DNA of 64,000 bases from Pseudomonadota bacterium. GTDB taxonomy: Bacteria; Desulfobacterota; Desulfobacteria; Desulfobacterales; Desulfobacteraceae. Below, piece by piece: positions 1 through 8,395 of the stretch. How positions within the stretch are numbered: the stretch's first letter is position 1; each line of letters begins with the position of its first letter. The notes beneath the pieces are model-generated. The model was given only the letters and a program-made list of their open reading frames with translations. It made no database searches and had not been told where the DNA came from. The position numbers were made by a program, and so were the translations under genes. The DNA lies in NCBI GenBank assembly GCA_018821535.1, contig JAHJLV010000027.1, positions 119,309 through 183,308 of the forward strand, given 5' to 3'.

Positions 1-1
1 T

Positions 2-673
2 TCAAGCGGATTTTTCATTGATCTGATCCAGCTGCTGATTGACGGGCTGATCATTGCAGGATTCATGTTTTCCTCCCGGTTTATCAATGATTTTATCATG
101 CTGGGCCATATCAATAATGACGCTGAATGCATCAAGACCTTTACCCGGAAGGACGGCAGCCGGGTGATCGGAAACACGGCCGTCGGAACCGTGGAATGCG
201 GCATGTATATTGCCACAGGTTTTATTCTGAGAGGTGCCTTCTCCGGCGCAGGCGGAACCTTTTTCCAGGGCATTGCCAGTGCCATTGTCTTTTTTATCCT
301 GGGACAGATGGCCCTGCTTGTTTTCGGGTTTCTGTATGAACTGATCACGCCCTATAATATCAGAAATGAAATCAAAAACAACAACCCTGCGGCAGGCATA
401 GGACTTGGCGGCATCCTGATCGCTCTGGGGATCATTTTAATGGGAAGTCTTTCAGGGCCTTTTACCGGATGGTCAAATGATCTGCTCAGTTTTGGCATAT
501 ACACAGCCTACGGCATCATCATGCTGCTGATCGTCAGCACACTGGTTGACAAACTTCTTCTGCCCACCACCAGCATTGCCGTAGAGGTTACAGAAGACCA
601 TAACAGCGCTGCCCTGATTGTTGTGGCAAGTGTGATGAGTGCGGTTGCAATCATTATTTCCTTTTCCATGTAA
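2..673 (+). CDS. DUF350 family membrane protein (5' end outside window)
   Basis: The reading frame is already open at base 2, upstream of the first ATG at 65, so the true N-terminus probably lies outside the window. The visible protein is almost entirely membrane-spanning: about six hydrophobic segments in two similar halves, split by a short polar stretch (EIKNNNPAAG). This duplicated layout with conserved small residues is typical of DUF350 (UPF0719) proteins, whose molecular function is unknown. It ends three bases before a spermidine-synthase-like gene, so the two are surely co-transcribed. DUF350 proteins are known beside polyamine-related enzymes (for example E. coli yjfL in the yjf operon). 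A role in the same membrane process is inference. Confidence 0.75.
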   Translation, partial: SSGFFIDLIQLLIDGLIIAGFMFSSRFINDFIMLGHINNDAECIKTFTRKDGSRVIGNTAVGTVECGMYIATGFILRGAFSGAGGTFFQGIASAIVFFILGQMALLVFGFLYELITPYNIRNEIKNNNPAAGIGLGGILIALGIILMGSLSGPFTGWSNDLLSFGIYTAYGIIMLLIVSTLVDKLLLPTTSIAVEVTEDHNSAALIVVASVMSAVAIIISFSM

Positions 674-676
674 CCC

Positions 677-2359
677 ATGACCCGATTGTCCCGAAAAACC
701 AGCTTTGCATCTGTACTGCTGTGCGCCTGCATGTTTGCAAGCGGGGCCTGTGGCATCATACTGGAATATGTCCAGGCAAGCCTTGCCTCCATGATCCTTG
801 GCAATTCCTTTGAACAATGGGCCATGGTCATCGGACTCATGCTTTTCTGGATGGGATTCGGCAGTCTGATCCAGGCACAGATTCCCAAAGAAAAACTGAT
901 TTACACCTTTATCGGCGTTGAGACCGGTCTTGCCCTTGTGGGCGGGTTTTCTCCCACCCTGACCTATCTGGCATACGGATACACTGCCCATTACGGCCTT
1001 GTCCTGTATTTTTTCGTCAGTTTCATCGGGATCATGATCGGACTTGAAATCCCGGTCATCATCCGGATCAACAATGATTTCAGCGATGAACTGTCCACCA
1101 ACCTGGGAAATATTCTTTCCGCAGATTATATCGGCAGCCTGGTGGGCGCGTTGATCTATGTCTTTGTCCTTTTAAGGTTTACACCCATCACTGAAGCCGC
1201 GTTTTTAACCGCGGGCATCAATTTCCTGCTGGCTTTTATCACCTTTATCTATTTTTCAAAAGCAGGACTGATTCATAAAAAGGCTTTGCCGGCGATTATC
1301 ATGGTCATCACCTTTTTTGCCGTATCCTCCGGTATCTGGAACAACCGGGAATGGAACCTGAAAATTGAACAGCCCCTGTATGATGACCCCATTATTTTAA
1401 GCCGTACCTCCCAGTACCAGCATATTGTCATCACCCACTACACGCCCTTTGATGAGGTCCGGCTGTTTTTAAACGGCAACCTGCAGTTCTGCAGTACAGA
1501 CGAAGCCCGCTACCATGAGCCCATGGTGCATCCGATCATGAATCTTGCCCCTGTCCGGAGCAAAGTGCTTATCCTGGGCGGCGGTGACGGCTGTGCATTA
1601 AGGGAAGTTTTAAAATATGAGGATGTAAAACACATCCTGCTGGTGGACCTTGATCCGGACATGACACACCTGGCCAGAACAGATCCTGTGCTAACCCGGA
1701 TCAACCAGAATGCCTTTAAGGATTCACGTCTGGTACACATGGCAGGCGCTGGTGTCAGTCCCGGGGATGACCGCAGAATCTATAAGAATACCCCCCGGAA
1801 AAACAATGAGAAAAATCAGTCTGAAACCCAAAAACTTGCCGATGTAAAGGTCATGAATATTGATGCGGACAGATTTTTAAGTGCGGTTCCCGGATTCTGG
1901 GATGTCATTATCATTGACTTGCCGGATCCTTCCACACCGGAACTGACCAAGCTGTATTCCAAGGAGTTTTATAAAAAAATAAAGCAGCATTTATCACAGC
2001 ACGGTCTGATGGTGGTCCAGGCCACCTCTCCGTATCTTGCCAAAGAAAGCTATCTGTGCATTGGCCGAACCATCCAGAGCGCTGATCTTGCCATTCTGCC
2101 CTTTCATGAAAATGTGCCCAGTTTCGGAGACTGGGGATGGTTTCTGGCCTGGCATGCCAATATTGATTCAGCAAAAATCACCCGCAGGATAGATCACCTG
2201 ACCTTTGATATCCCCACCCGCTACATCACCCCGGAGGTTTTCAAGGCAGAACTGGTTTTTGGCAAAGGCCAGCTTGAAACCCGGAATACACAGATCAACA
2301 CTCTTCTTTTCCCGGTCCTGCTAAGCATATACAACCACGAATCCTGGCTTGTGGAATAA
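677..2359 (+). CDS. Membrane-anchored spermidine synthase-like aminopropyltransferase
   Basis: A 560-residue protein. The first ~230 residues form about seven or eight hydrophobic segments. The rest is a Rossmann methyltransferase-like domain of the spermidine synthase family, with the nucleotide-binding glycine motif GGGDGCALREVLKY near residue 300, an acidic VDLDPDM strand end, and DVIIIDLPDPS in place of the usual catalytic D-x-x-D region. Family members transfer aminopropyl groups from decarboxylated SAM; in membrane-fused versions the substrate is generally unproven. An insert of about 35 polar residues after the second motif (PGDDRRIYKNTPRKNNEKNQ) is unusual. It lies three bases after the DUF350 gene with no clear ribosome site of its own, suggesting translational coupling. 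A rho-independent terminator follows directly. Confidence 0.8.
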   Translation: MTRLSRKTSFASVLLCACMFASGACGIILEYVQASLASMILGNSFEQWAMVIGLMLFWMGFGSLIQAQIPKEKLIYTFIGVETGLALVGGFSPTLTYLAYGYTAHYGLVLYFFVSFIGIMIGLEIPVIIRINNDFSDELSTNLGNILSADYIGSLVGALIYVFVLLRFTPITEAAFLTAGINFLLAFITFIYFSKAGLIHKKALPAIIMVITFFAVSSGIWNNREWNLKIEQPLYDDPIILSRTSQYQHIVITHYTPFDEVRLFLNGNLQFCSTDEARYHEPMVHPIMNLAPVRSKVLILGGGDGCALREVLKYEDVKHILLVDLDPDMTHLARTDPVLTRINQNAFKDSRLVHMAGAGVSPGDDRRIYKNTPRKNNEKNQSETQKLADVKVMNIDADRFLSAVPGFWDVIIIDLPDPSTPELTKLYSKEFYKKIKQHLSQHGLMVVQATSPYLAKESYLCIGRTIQSADLAILPFHENVPSFGDWGWFLAWHANIDSAKITRRIDHLTFDIPTRYITPEVFKAELVFGKGQLETRNTQINTLLFPVLLSIYNHESWLVE

Positions 2360-2360
2360 C

Positions 2361-2403
2361 AAAACCGCCCGACTTACCGTAAACGGAAGCCGGGCGGTTT
2401 TTA
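2361..2403. terminator. Bidirectional rho-independent terminator
   Basis: The stem pairs AAAACCGCCCG with CGGGCGGTTTT and continues through CCGT/ACGG around a short loop. It has A-runs on the left and T-runs on the right, so it can end transcription from both converging genes: the spermidine-synthase-like gene on + and the flavin oxidoreductase on -. Confidence 0.85.
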
Positions 2404-2426
2404 TCTGATCAATGGATGTATTTTCT

Positions 2427-3542
2427 TTATTTAAGAAGTGAGGGCATATTTTTAATAACTGCTTCAGCTTCTTTCATAATATCATTCACCATATCTGCAA
2501 CTTTGGGCAGATCAGAAATTCTCTGGGCACATTCACCACCCGCCATCATGGCCTTGTCTTTATCACCATCATAAACTGCATTAATTGCAACTCTTTCATA
2601 TTCCATCAACTTCATGGCACCTTCAGTGAGCGGGCCAGGGCTGTCAAGGAACAGTTCCGGTGTGTACTCCAGTGTATTTTTCTGATGTACTTTTGAAGTG
2701 TCGGTTTTAATCCAGCGGGCAGGTCCGACAAAGCCTCTTGCAACCAGAGTACCACGATCACCGGCTTCTACGATGCCCTGTTTCCACATCGGTGCAAAAT
2801 CACTTTCTTCTGTGGCCAGGAAACGGGTTCCCATCTGAACACCCGCAGCACCCAGAGCCAGAGCGGCAACAAGACTTTTTCCATCACAGAATCCGCCAGC
2901 GCCGGCAACCGGAGTTCCTGACTCTTTCAAGGCTTCTACAACAGCAGGAAGCAGAACCATGGAATGAACAGGTTCCCATGAGGTATGGAATCCGCCTTCA
3001 TGACCGGAAGCCACAATCAGATCAACGCCTGCTTTCTGACAGCGAAGCGCACCTTTAACCGAAGGAATGACATGCAGCCAGGTAAAACCGGCATCTTTCA
3101 GAGGTTTAGCCCAGGGAATGGGATCTCCTGCAGAGGTAAAAACCACCTTGAAACGGTCTTTAAGACTTGGGTCCTGCTCTCTGGCTTCGATGGCAGTCTG
3201 AACAGCCAGCTCCGCATGCTCCATCATCATCCCGGACACCATGACATTAATACCAAAGATACCGCCGGTTGCCTTGGTTCGCTCATTTGCCTGCTGAAAG
3301 GCCTTCATCAGAATATCTTTTTTGCTTTCTCTCGGATCAGCACCGACAGTTCTGGCCCAGTGTTCATAAATTTTAAATTGATCTGTCCGGGTGGATTCAT
3401 GCAGACCACTGGTTGACATCAATCCCAGAACACCTGCATTTGCTGCAGCAATACTGAGCATATTGTTACAGAACGGGCCCATTCCTGCCTGGATGATAGG
3501 ATGTTTTACACCAAGCAACTCATTCATTTTTGTTTTGATCAT
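2427..3542 (-). CDS. Nitronate monooxygenase / 2-nitropropane dioxygenase-like flavin oxidoreductase
   Basis: This is an FMN-dependent TIM-barrel oxidoreductase of the NPD family. The N-terminus (LLGVKHPIIQAGMGPFCNN), the substrate-side VASGHEGGFHTS motif, and the phosphate-binding GAGGFCDGKSLVAALALGA and GVQMGTRFLATEES motifs are all in order. Members oxidise nitronates or act as enoyl reductases or NAD(P)H:quinone reductases, so the substrate cannot be read from sequence. The frame could start at 3557, but the start at 3542 (MIKTKMNELL) is preferred because GAGGG lies eight bases upstream of it. The gene stands alone, divergent from the histidine kinase across ~200 bases. Confidence 0.85.
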   Translation of the reverse strand: MIKTKMNELLGVKHPIIQAGMGPFCNNMLSIAAANAGVLGLMSTSGLHESTRTDQFKIYEHWARTVGADPRESKKDILMKAFQQANERTKATGGIFGINVMVSGMMMEHAELAVQTAIEAREQDPSLKDRFKVVFTSAGDPIPWAKPLKDAGFTWLHVIPSVKGALRCQKAGVDLIVASGHEGGFHTSWEPVHSMVLLPAVVEALKESGTPVAGAGGFCDGKSLVAALALGAAGVQMGTRFLATEESDFAPMWKQGIVEAGDRGTLVARGFVGPARWIKTDTSKVHQKNTLEYTPELFLDSPGPLTEGAMKLMEYERVAINAVYDGDKDKAMMAGGECAQRISDLPKVADMVNDIMKEAEAVIKNMPSLLK

Positions 3543-3729
3543 CTTGTTTTCCCTCATTATGTTAAAGGTTAATTAATTTCAGTGAAAACTGAACATTTGT
3601 TCTATTAATAACTTAATTTAAATCAAGTTGCAACCGTGAATTGTGCAATAAAAGAATGGATACCCACTTGTAATACCTGAGAAAATTATATTATAGTCAA
3701 CTGAATTGTTTATTATCTTTGGTTATCAT

Positions 3730-3744
3730 CATTGTCGCACAATG
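3730..3744. promoter_or_regulatory. Short palindrome just upstream of the hybrid kinase gene
   Basis: CATTGT-CGC-ACAATG is a perfect 6+3+6 inverted repeat ending six bases before the ribosome site of the kinase gene. It could be an operator or a small leader hairpin. No partner is known. Confidence 0.3.
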
Positions 3745-3757
3745 AAAGGATGTCGGT

Positions 3758-6700
3758 TTGGATACACCTTCTAATGACACGCTTCTTGATTATTTTACAG
3801 AATCGATCTGTCCTTTAACCGGCGCCAGAATCAGAGAAAATCAATCCTGGGAAAATATCCCTCTGACCAAAAATTTTTCCGTATCCTTTAAACTTGTAAA
3901 CGATAATACCCTGAGTGTTTTTCCAAAAGGATGGGCCACTTTTGACGGCGTTAAATCTCTTTTCATAGAATATGACCGGTTTTTGAATACTGTCGGACTG
4001 AAGGATAAGCCCTATACAGAGGTGTCTGACTACGGCCAGATCACCAATATTCCATCCAAAAGAGCCCGGATATATGTCATGGACAGTCTGCTGAAAAAAG
4101 CAGAAAAGAATCTGCTGATGGGCCATTTTATCTACAATGTCCCCAGGCACATCAAATGGATGTATAATATCGGAACTCGATTCAACCGGCCGCAAATACC
4201 CATGCGTGCTTATGATACCTATGCCGGTGCATATAAAGCATCCCGGAATATTACAGGCGACACCCCGGGCAAATGGTCGCTCGCATCCCTGGCCGGACGA
4301 ATCAAAAGATTTTTCACCAGAAATGATCTGGAAACCTATTCAAATGAAATTTTAAAATACATTGGCGCCATCAACTGGGATAAAGAAGAACATCTGTTTG
4401 CAAACCGCGATGATTCCCACCCTTTTATTGCCGTATTTGATTCTTTAAGAATTCTCAAAACCGACCTGGATGAAAACCAGAAAGAAAGAGAAGAAATTGA
4501 AAAAGTATATAAAAAGCTTTTTGATCATATTGCAGACCCCACCATTGTATTTGATCAGGAAACGCACCAGATCTATGACTGCAATCTTGCTTTTTTAAAT
4601 ATCTATGGATACCTGCGCGAAGAACTCCAGGATATGACACCGGTCATACTTCATCCGGATGAAGAGAAAAAAAGAGCACTTAGCAATATAAACAACAGGA
4701 ACAGACCTGAATCAAACCAGTATACCCATTTTACAAAATCCGGTAGAAAAATAGAGGTTGAAGTCCGAACCGACGAAACCGAATACCAGGGAAAACCTGC
4801 ATGGATCAGCACATTTATAGATATCACTCAAAGAAATGCCCTGGAAAAAGAGCTCAAACGCCACAGGGATGAGCTGGAAAAACGGGTTGAAGAAAGAACC
4901 CGGGAACTTGAAGAAGAAATTGCGGAAAGAAAACAGGCCCAGCTGCGCTTGAAAATCAGCGAGGAAAAGCATCGCGGCATTATCGAGAACATGCAGGATG
5001 TTTTCTACCGTACAGACATTGACCAGAACCTGACCATGATCAGCCCTTCAGGACTTGCCCTTCTGGGATATACGTCAGAAGAACAGATTCTGGGGAAAAA
5101 TATCGCACAGCTTTTTTATCATAACAGTGATCAATATTACCAGTTTTTAACCCACCTCAGAAAAAACAGGAAAGCCATTAACTTTGAGCTCAATATCTAT
5201 CATTCAGATGGATCTGCCATCCCCATCATGTCCAGCAGCAATTATTACAGCGACCGGCAGGGGGTTCCATTAGGGATTGAAGGCATTATCAAAAATATTT
5301 CCGAACGCAAGCTGGCTGAAAAGCAGCTGGAAGAGGCTAAAATCGCTGCTGAAAAAGCAACCCAGGCCAAAAGTGAATTTCTGGCCAATATGAGCCATGA
5401 GATCAGAACTCCCATGAACGGCATCATGGGCATGGTGGAACTGATCCTTGACACGGATCTTAAACCAGACCAGAAAAATCTTGCCCTGACCATTAACACG
5501 GAAGCCGAGGCTTTGTTATCCGTGATTAACAGTATCCTTGATTTTTCCAAAATTGAGGCCGGAAAACTGGAACTTGACACGATTCCCTTTAATTTACGAT
5601 TTTTATTTGAAGACCTGACTGCGGCATTTGCCATCACTGCCCAGAAAAACGGTCTTGAACTGATCTCTTTTCTGCCCCCCAATGCCCCGGAAAGGTTGAT
5701 CGGCGACCCGGGAAGACTCCGGCAGATTTTTGTCAACCTGATCGGCAATGCCATAAAATTCACCCAGGAAGGAGAGATCTTTATCTGGACAGATTCTTTT
5801 GAAGACTTTGGCGACCAGGTCAAATTCAAATTCTGCATCAAGGATACCGGCATCGGCATCCCAAAAGAAAAACAGGGTAAAATCTTTGACAGCTTTTCAC
5901 AGGCAGACGGCTCCACCACCCGCAAATATGGCGGCACCGGACTGGGCACCACGATTTCCAAACAACTGGTTACCCTGATGGGGGGCGAAATCGGCTTTGA
6001 AAGCATTTTCCAGGAAGGAACCACCTTCTGGTTTACGGTTGTCTTCCTCAAAGACACCATCACAATGAAACCGCCTGTTTTTCCGGAACAGTCAGATGAA
6101 CTGAAAGGGCTGCAGGTGTTCATCATTGACGACAACCAGAATAACCGGTTTGTCTTCTCTGAGCACCTCAAATCCTGGGGCTGTGTCCCCATAGAAGCCA
6201 GAAGCGGGGAGCAGGCCTTTTCCATGCTGTCTGACCCGGATTCTCCACACCCGACAGTTGACATTATTTTATGTGATTTTCAAATGCCCGGCATAGATGG
6301 ATTTGAACTGACCCGGAAAATAAAAGAAACAGATTCTCTTAAAGATATTCCCATCATTATTTTAACGTCAATGGGAGTCATCGGAGACAATAAAATCTGC
6401 AGGGAGCTGGGCATAAAAGGGTATCTGACCAAACCTGTAAGACGCAATGATTTAAAATCCGCCATTGTTTCCATCCTGATCAGACAGGATATCGCCCATC
6501 CTCAGGATACGCCGGGACTGACCACAAAGCATACTCTTCTGGAAACCCGGCTTGACCAGCCCCAGATTCTTCTGGCAGAAGATTATCTGACCAACCAGGT
6601 GATTGTGTCCCAGCATCTGAAAACCAATGGGTATCAGGTCACACTGGCTGAAAACGGGCGTATCGCTGTTGATTTATTTAAAAACCGCCGGTTTGATCTC

Positions 6701-7387
6701 GTCCTGATGGATATCCAGATGCCGGAAATGGATGGATATGAAGCCTGTAATAAAATCCGCGAGCATGAAGCTTTGCTCAGGCAGAAAATTGAACAGAAAA
6801 ACCCGCTGCTGCACAAAGCATTCAGGCAGACCCCGGTCATTGCAATGACTGCACATGCCATGACCGGCTATAAAGAAAAATGCATTGCTGCAGGCATGGA
6901 TGATTATATTGCCAAGCCGTTCAAGAAAAAAGATCTTCTAAAGCTCATAAACAAATGGCTGTCCAAAAATACAGATCAAAACCTGACCCCTCATACGGAA
7001 CCCCGACCATCTGAAGAAATCAAAGCCGGGCAAAACCATGCACAGGATTCTCAAACTGCACCCCTGGACATGGATAAAGCCTTACATGAATTTGAAAATG
7101 ACACAGATTTCTTTTTTGAAGTTCTCAATGAATTCATCCGGGTGGTGGACACCCAGATTCCCCTGATTCAAGAAGGAATTCAGGTCAAAGATTTTTCCGC
7201 GATCAAAGACAATGCCCATTCCATTAAAGGCGGTTCCGGAAACCTGACCGCCATGGCCGTGTCCTTGGCTGCAAAAAATCTGGAAGATGCGGCAAAACAA
7301 GAAGACATGTCTTTGGTGCAAACCTGCCTGGAAGAACTGGAAAATGCATTTAGAAAATTAAAAGATTATAAAAAAAATTTAAAATGA
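3758..7387 (+). CDS. Hybrid sensor histidine kinase: PAS-PAS-HisKA-HATPase-REC-REC-HPt
   Basis: A 1209-residue soluble phosphorelay protein with no obvious membrane segment. An unrecognised N-terminal domain (~1-240) is followed by two PAS domains (~255-355 and ~405-520) joined by a coiled coil. The kinase core has the phospho-accepting His at 547 (MSHEIRTPMNGI) and ATP-binding motifs NLIGNAIKFT, DTGIGIP and GGTGLGTTI. Two receiver domains follow, with phospho-Asp about 840 (CDFQMPGIDG) and 985 (MDIQMPEMDG), then an HPt domain with His 1154 (AHSIKGGSGN). All relay steps are therefore present in one chain. The start is TTG, chosen because AAAGGA sits seven bases upstream and an in-frame stop precedes it. 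No output regulator is adjacent. Confidence 0.93.
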   Translation: MDTPSNDTLLDYFTESICPLTGARIRENQSWENIPLTKNFSVSFKLVNDNTLSVFPKGWATFDGVKSLFIEYDRFLNTVGLKDKPYTEVSDYGQITNIPSKRARIYVMDSLLKKAEKNLLMGHFIYNVPRHIKWMYNIGTRFNRPQIPMRAYDTYAGAYKASRNITGDTPGKWSLASLAGRIKRFFTRNDLETYSNEILKYIGAINWDKEEHLFANRDDSHPFIAVFDSLRILKTDLDENQKEREEIEKVYKKLFDHIADPTIVFDQETHQIYDCNLAFLNIYGYLREELQDMTPVILHPDEEKKRALSNINNRNRPESNQYTHFTKSGRKIEVEVRTDETEYQGKPAWISTFIDITQRNALEKELKRHRDELEKRVEERTRELEEEIAERKQAQLRLKISEEKHRGIIENMQDVFYRTDIDQNLTMISPSGLALLGYTSEEQILGKNIAQLFYHNSDQYYQFLTHLRKNRKAINFELNIYHSDGSAIPIMSSSNYYSDRQGVPLGIEGIIKNISERKLAEKQLEEAKIAAEKATQAKSEFLANMSHEIRTPMNGIMGMVELILDTDLKPDQKNLALTINTEAEALLSVINSILDFSKIEAGKLELDTIPFNLRFLFEDLTAAFAITAQKNGLELISFLPPNAPERLIGDPGRLRQIFVNLIGNAIKFTQEGEIFIWTDSFEDFGDQVKFKFCIKDTGIGIPKEKQGKIFDSFSQADGSTTRKYGGTGLGTTISKQLVTLMGGEIGFESIFQEGTTFWFTVVFLKDTITMKPPVFPEQSDELKGLQVFIIDDNQNNRFVFSEHLKSWGCVPIEARSGEQAFSMLSDPDSPHPTVDIILCDFQMPGIDGFELTRKIKETDSLKDIPIIILTSMGVIGDNKICRELGIKGYLTKPVRRNDLKSAIVSILIRQDIAHPQDTPGLTTKHTLLETRLDQPQILLAEDYLTNQVIVSQHLKTNGYQVTLAENGRIAVDLFKNRRFDLVLMDIQMPEMDGYEACNKIREHEALLRQKIEQKNPLLHKAFRQTPVIAMTAHAMTGYKEKCIAAGMDDYIAKPFKKKDLLKLINKWLSKNTDQNLTPHTEPRPSEEIKAGQNHAQDSQTAPLDMDKALHEFENDTDFFFEVLNEFIRVVDTQIPLIQEGIQVKDFSAIKDNAHSIKGGSGNLTAMAVSLAAKNLEDAAKQEDMSLVQTCLEELENAFRKLKDYKKNLK

Positions 7388-7436
7388 AAACAGGCAGTGG
7401 ATGAGATGACGCTTTGGACGGTTTTAAACTGTTGAA

Positions 7437-7466
7437 AGAGGCAGGAACCTTCCCGGCCCTGCCTCT
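7437..7466. terminator. Hairpin between converging genes, possible weak terminator
   Basis: AGAGGCAGG pairs perfectly with CCTGCCTCT around a 12-base loop, between the converging 3' ends of the histidine kinase and the PEP-CTERM gene. There is no T-run on either side, so intrinsic termination is uncertain; it may mainly protect mRNA ends. Confidence 0.4.
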
Positions 7467-7480
7467 ATATGACGAAAATT

Positions 7481-8143
7481 TTATTTTTGCTTTCTTTTCA
7501 ACCCTACCAGACCGACAAGCCCCATGCCCAGAAGAAGCATGGCCCCCGGAACCGGCACAGCACTTACTGTGAGACTTATGGGTATCTGCTGGAAAGTAAG
7601 ATATCTATAACCCTCCGCATCTATTGGTGAAAAATCATCGCTATCGTATGTATATTCAGATATCGACGTATAAATAAACGGTTCACCTGGCATATATGTC
7701 CCATTACTTACGATTGTTCCAGAACCACCGTCATAAATCCATGGTGACGCCTCATCTACGCGATAATAATATTCCGTGCCATTTGAAATAGAAATGTATG
7801 AAACTTTATAAGTGTCTGAAGGTTCCCCCCATGCTTCACCTGCAACAGTAGCTGTCCCGACTCTTTCAGAATAAAGATCTCGTTGGAGATGTGTAAGATC
7901 TGTTTGAACCCATTCACCCAGAATATTAACCGTTCTTGTCCCTGTTGATGTAACCAGACCATCAATTCTCATAGCGGTTGAGATATCCCCCACACCGAAC
8001 GCCCCTCCAGGCAAAGATTGAACACTAACAGTAGTTGCAAGCCCACCGGTATAAACCCCCTGTGTGATAGCTGCCTGGGAAACAACAACCGTACTGGCTA
8101 AAAATACGAAAACCAAAAACAAAACACCTGATAAATTTCTCAT
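7481..8143 (-). CDS. PEP-CTERM sorting-signal protein
   Basis: A secreted protein of about 220 residues: N-terminal signal peptide (MRNLSGVLFLVFVFLAS...SQAA), a Ser/Thr/Tyr/Gly-rich middle without a recognised domain, and a C-terminal sorting signal made of VPVPGAMLLLGMGLVGLVG followed by the basic tail LKRKQK. That tripartite tail is the PEP-CTERM signal processed by exosortase; no exosortase gene is in the window. The start at ATG 8143 is preferred over GTG 8146 because AAGGA lies at good distance. A sigma-54-type promoter lies about 100 bases upstream, as reported for PEP-CTERM genes under PrsK/PrsR-type control. Its function is unknown; exopolysaccharide or biofilm association is the usual inference. 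Confidence 0.82.
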   Translation of the reverse strand: MRNLSGVLFLVFVFLASTVVVSQAAITQGVYTGGLATTVSVQSLPGGAFGVGDISTAMRIDGLVTSTGTRTVNILGEWVQTDLTHLQRDLYSERVGTATVAGEAWGEPSDTYKVSYISISNGTEYYYRVDEASPWIYDGGSGTIVSNGTYMPGEPFIYTSISEYTYDSDDFSPIDAEGYRYLTFQQIPISLTVSAVPVPGAMLLLGMGLVGLVGLKRKQK

Positions 8144-8245
8144 CACAATTCCTTTTTTTTAATGGTTATCTTCCTAAAATTTTAAAACAACTAACCGTAT
8201 TTCTGTGAATAAATATTAAATAATCAATATGTTATCCGGTAATTA

Positions 8246-8261
8246 TGCAATATTGGTACCA
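8246..8261 (-). promoter_or_regulatory. Sigma-54 (-24/-12) promoter for the PEP-CTERM gene
   Basis: Read on the minus strand the sequence is TGGTACCAATATTGCA. It matches the TGGYAC-N5-TTGCA consensus with the required ten bases between GG and GC. The -12 element ends about 100 bases before the start codon at 8143. Confidence 0.65.
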
Positions 8262-8395
8262 CAACTTACATTGAGCTTAAAAACACCTGTCAAACTTATA
8301 ACTCAAGCGCTTCCAGATGGTTTTGCATGAAAATTCAAAAGTGACCTGAGAATTAATTTACCATAAATCATCACCTTTTTTTCACAGCTTAAAAT

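Noticed and set aside
473..991. 172-codon frame on the minus strand across the DUF350/spermidine-synthase junction
   Set aside because: It overlaps two coherent genes; its His/Gln/Gly-rich translation is typical of an antisense shadow.
5245..6264. 339-codon open frame opposite the histidine kinase core
   Set aside because: It lies wholly within a well-supported kinase gene, its translation is Ser/Arg/Pro-rich with no motif, and it has no ribosome site.
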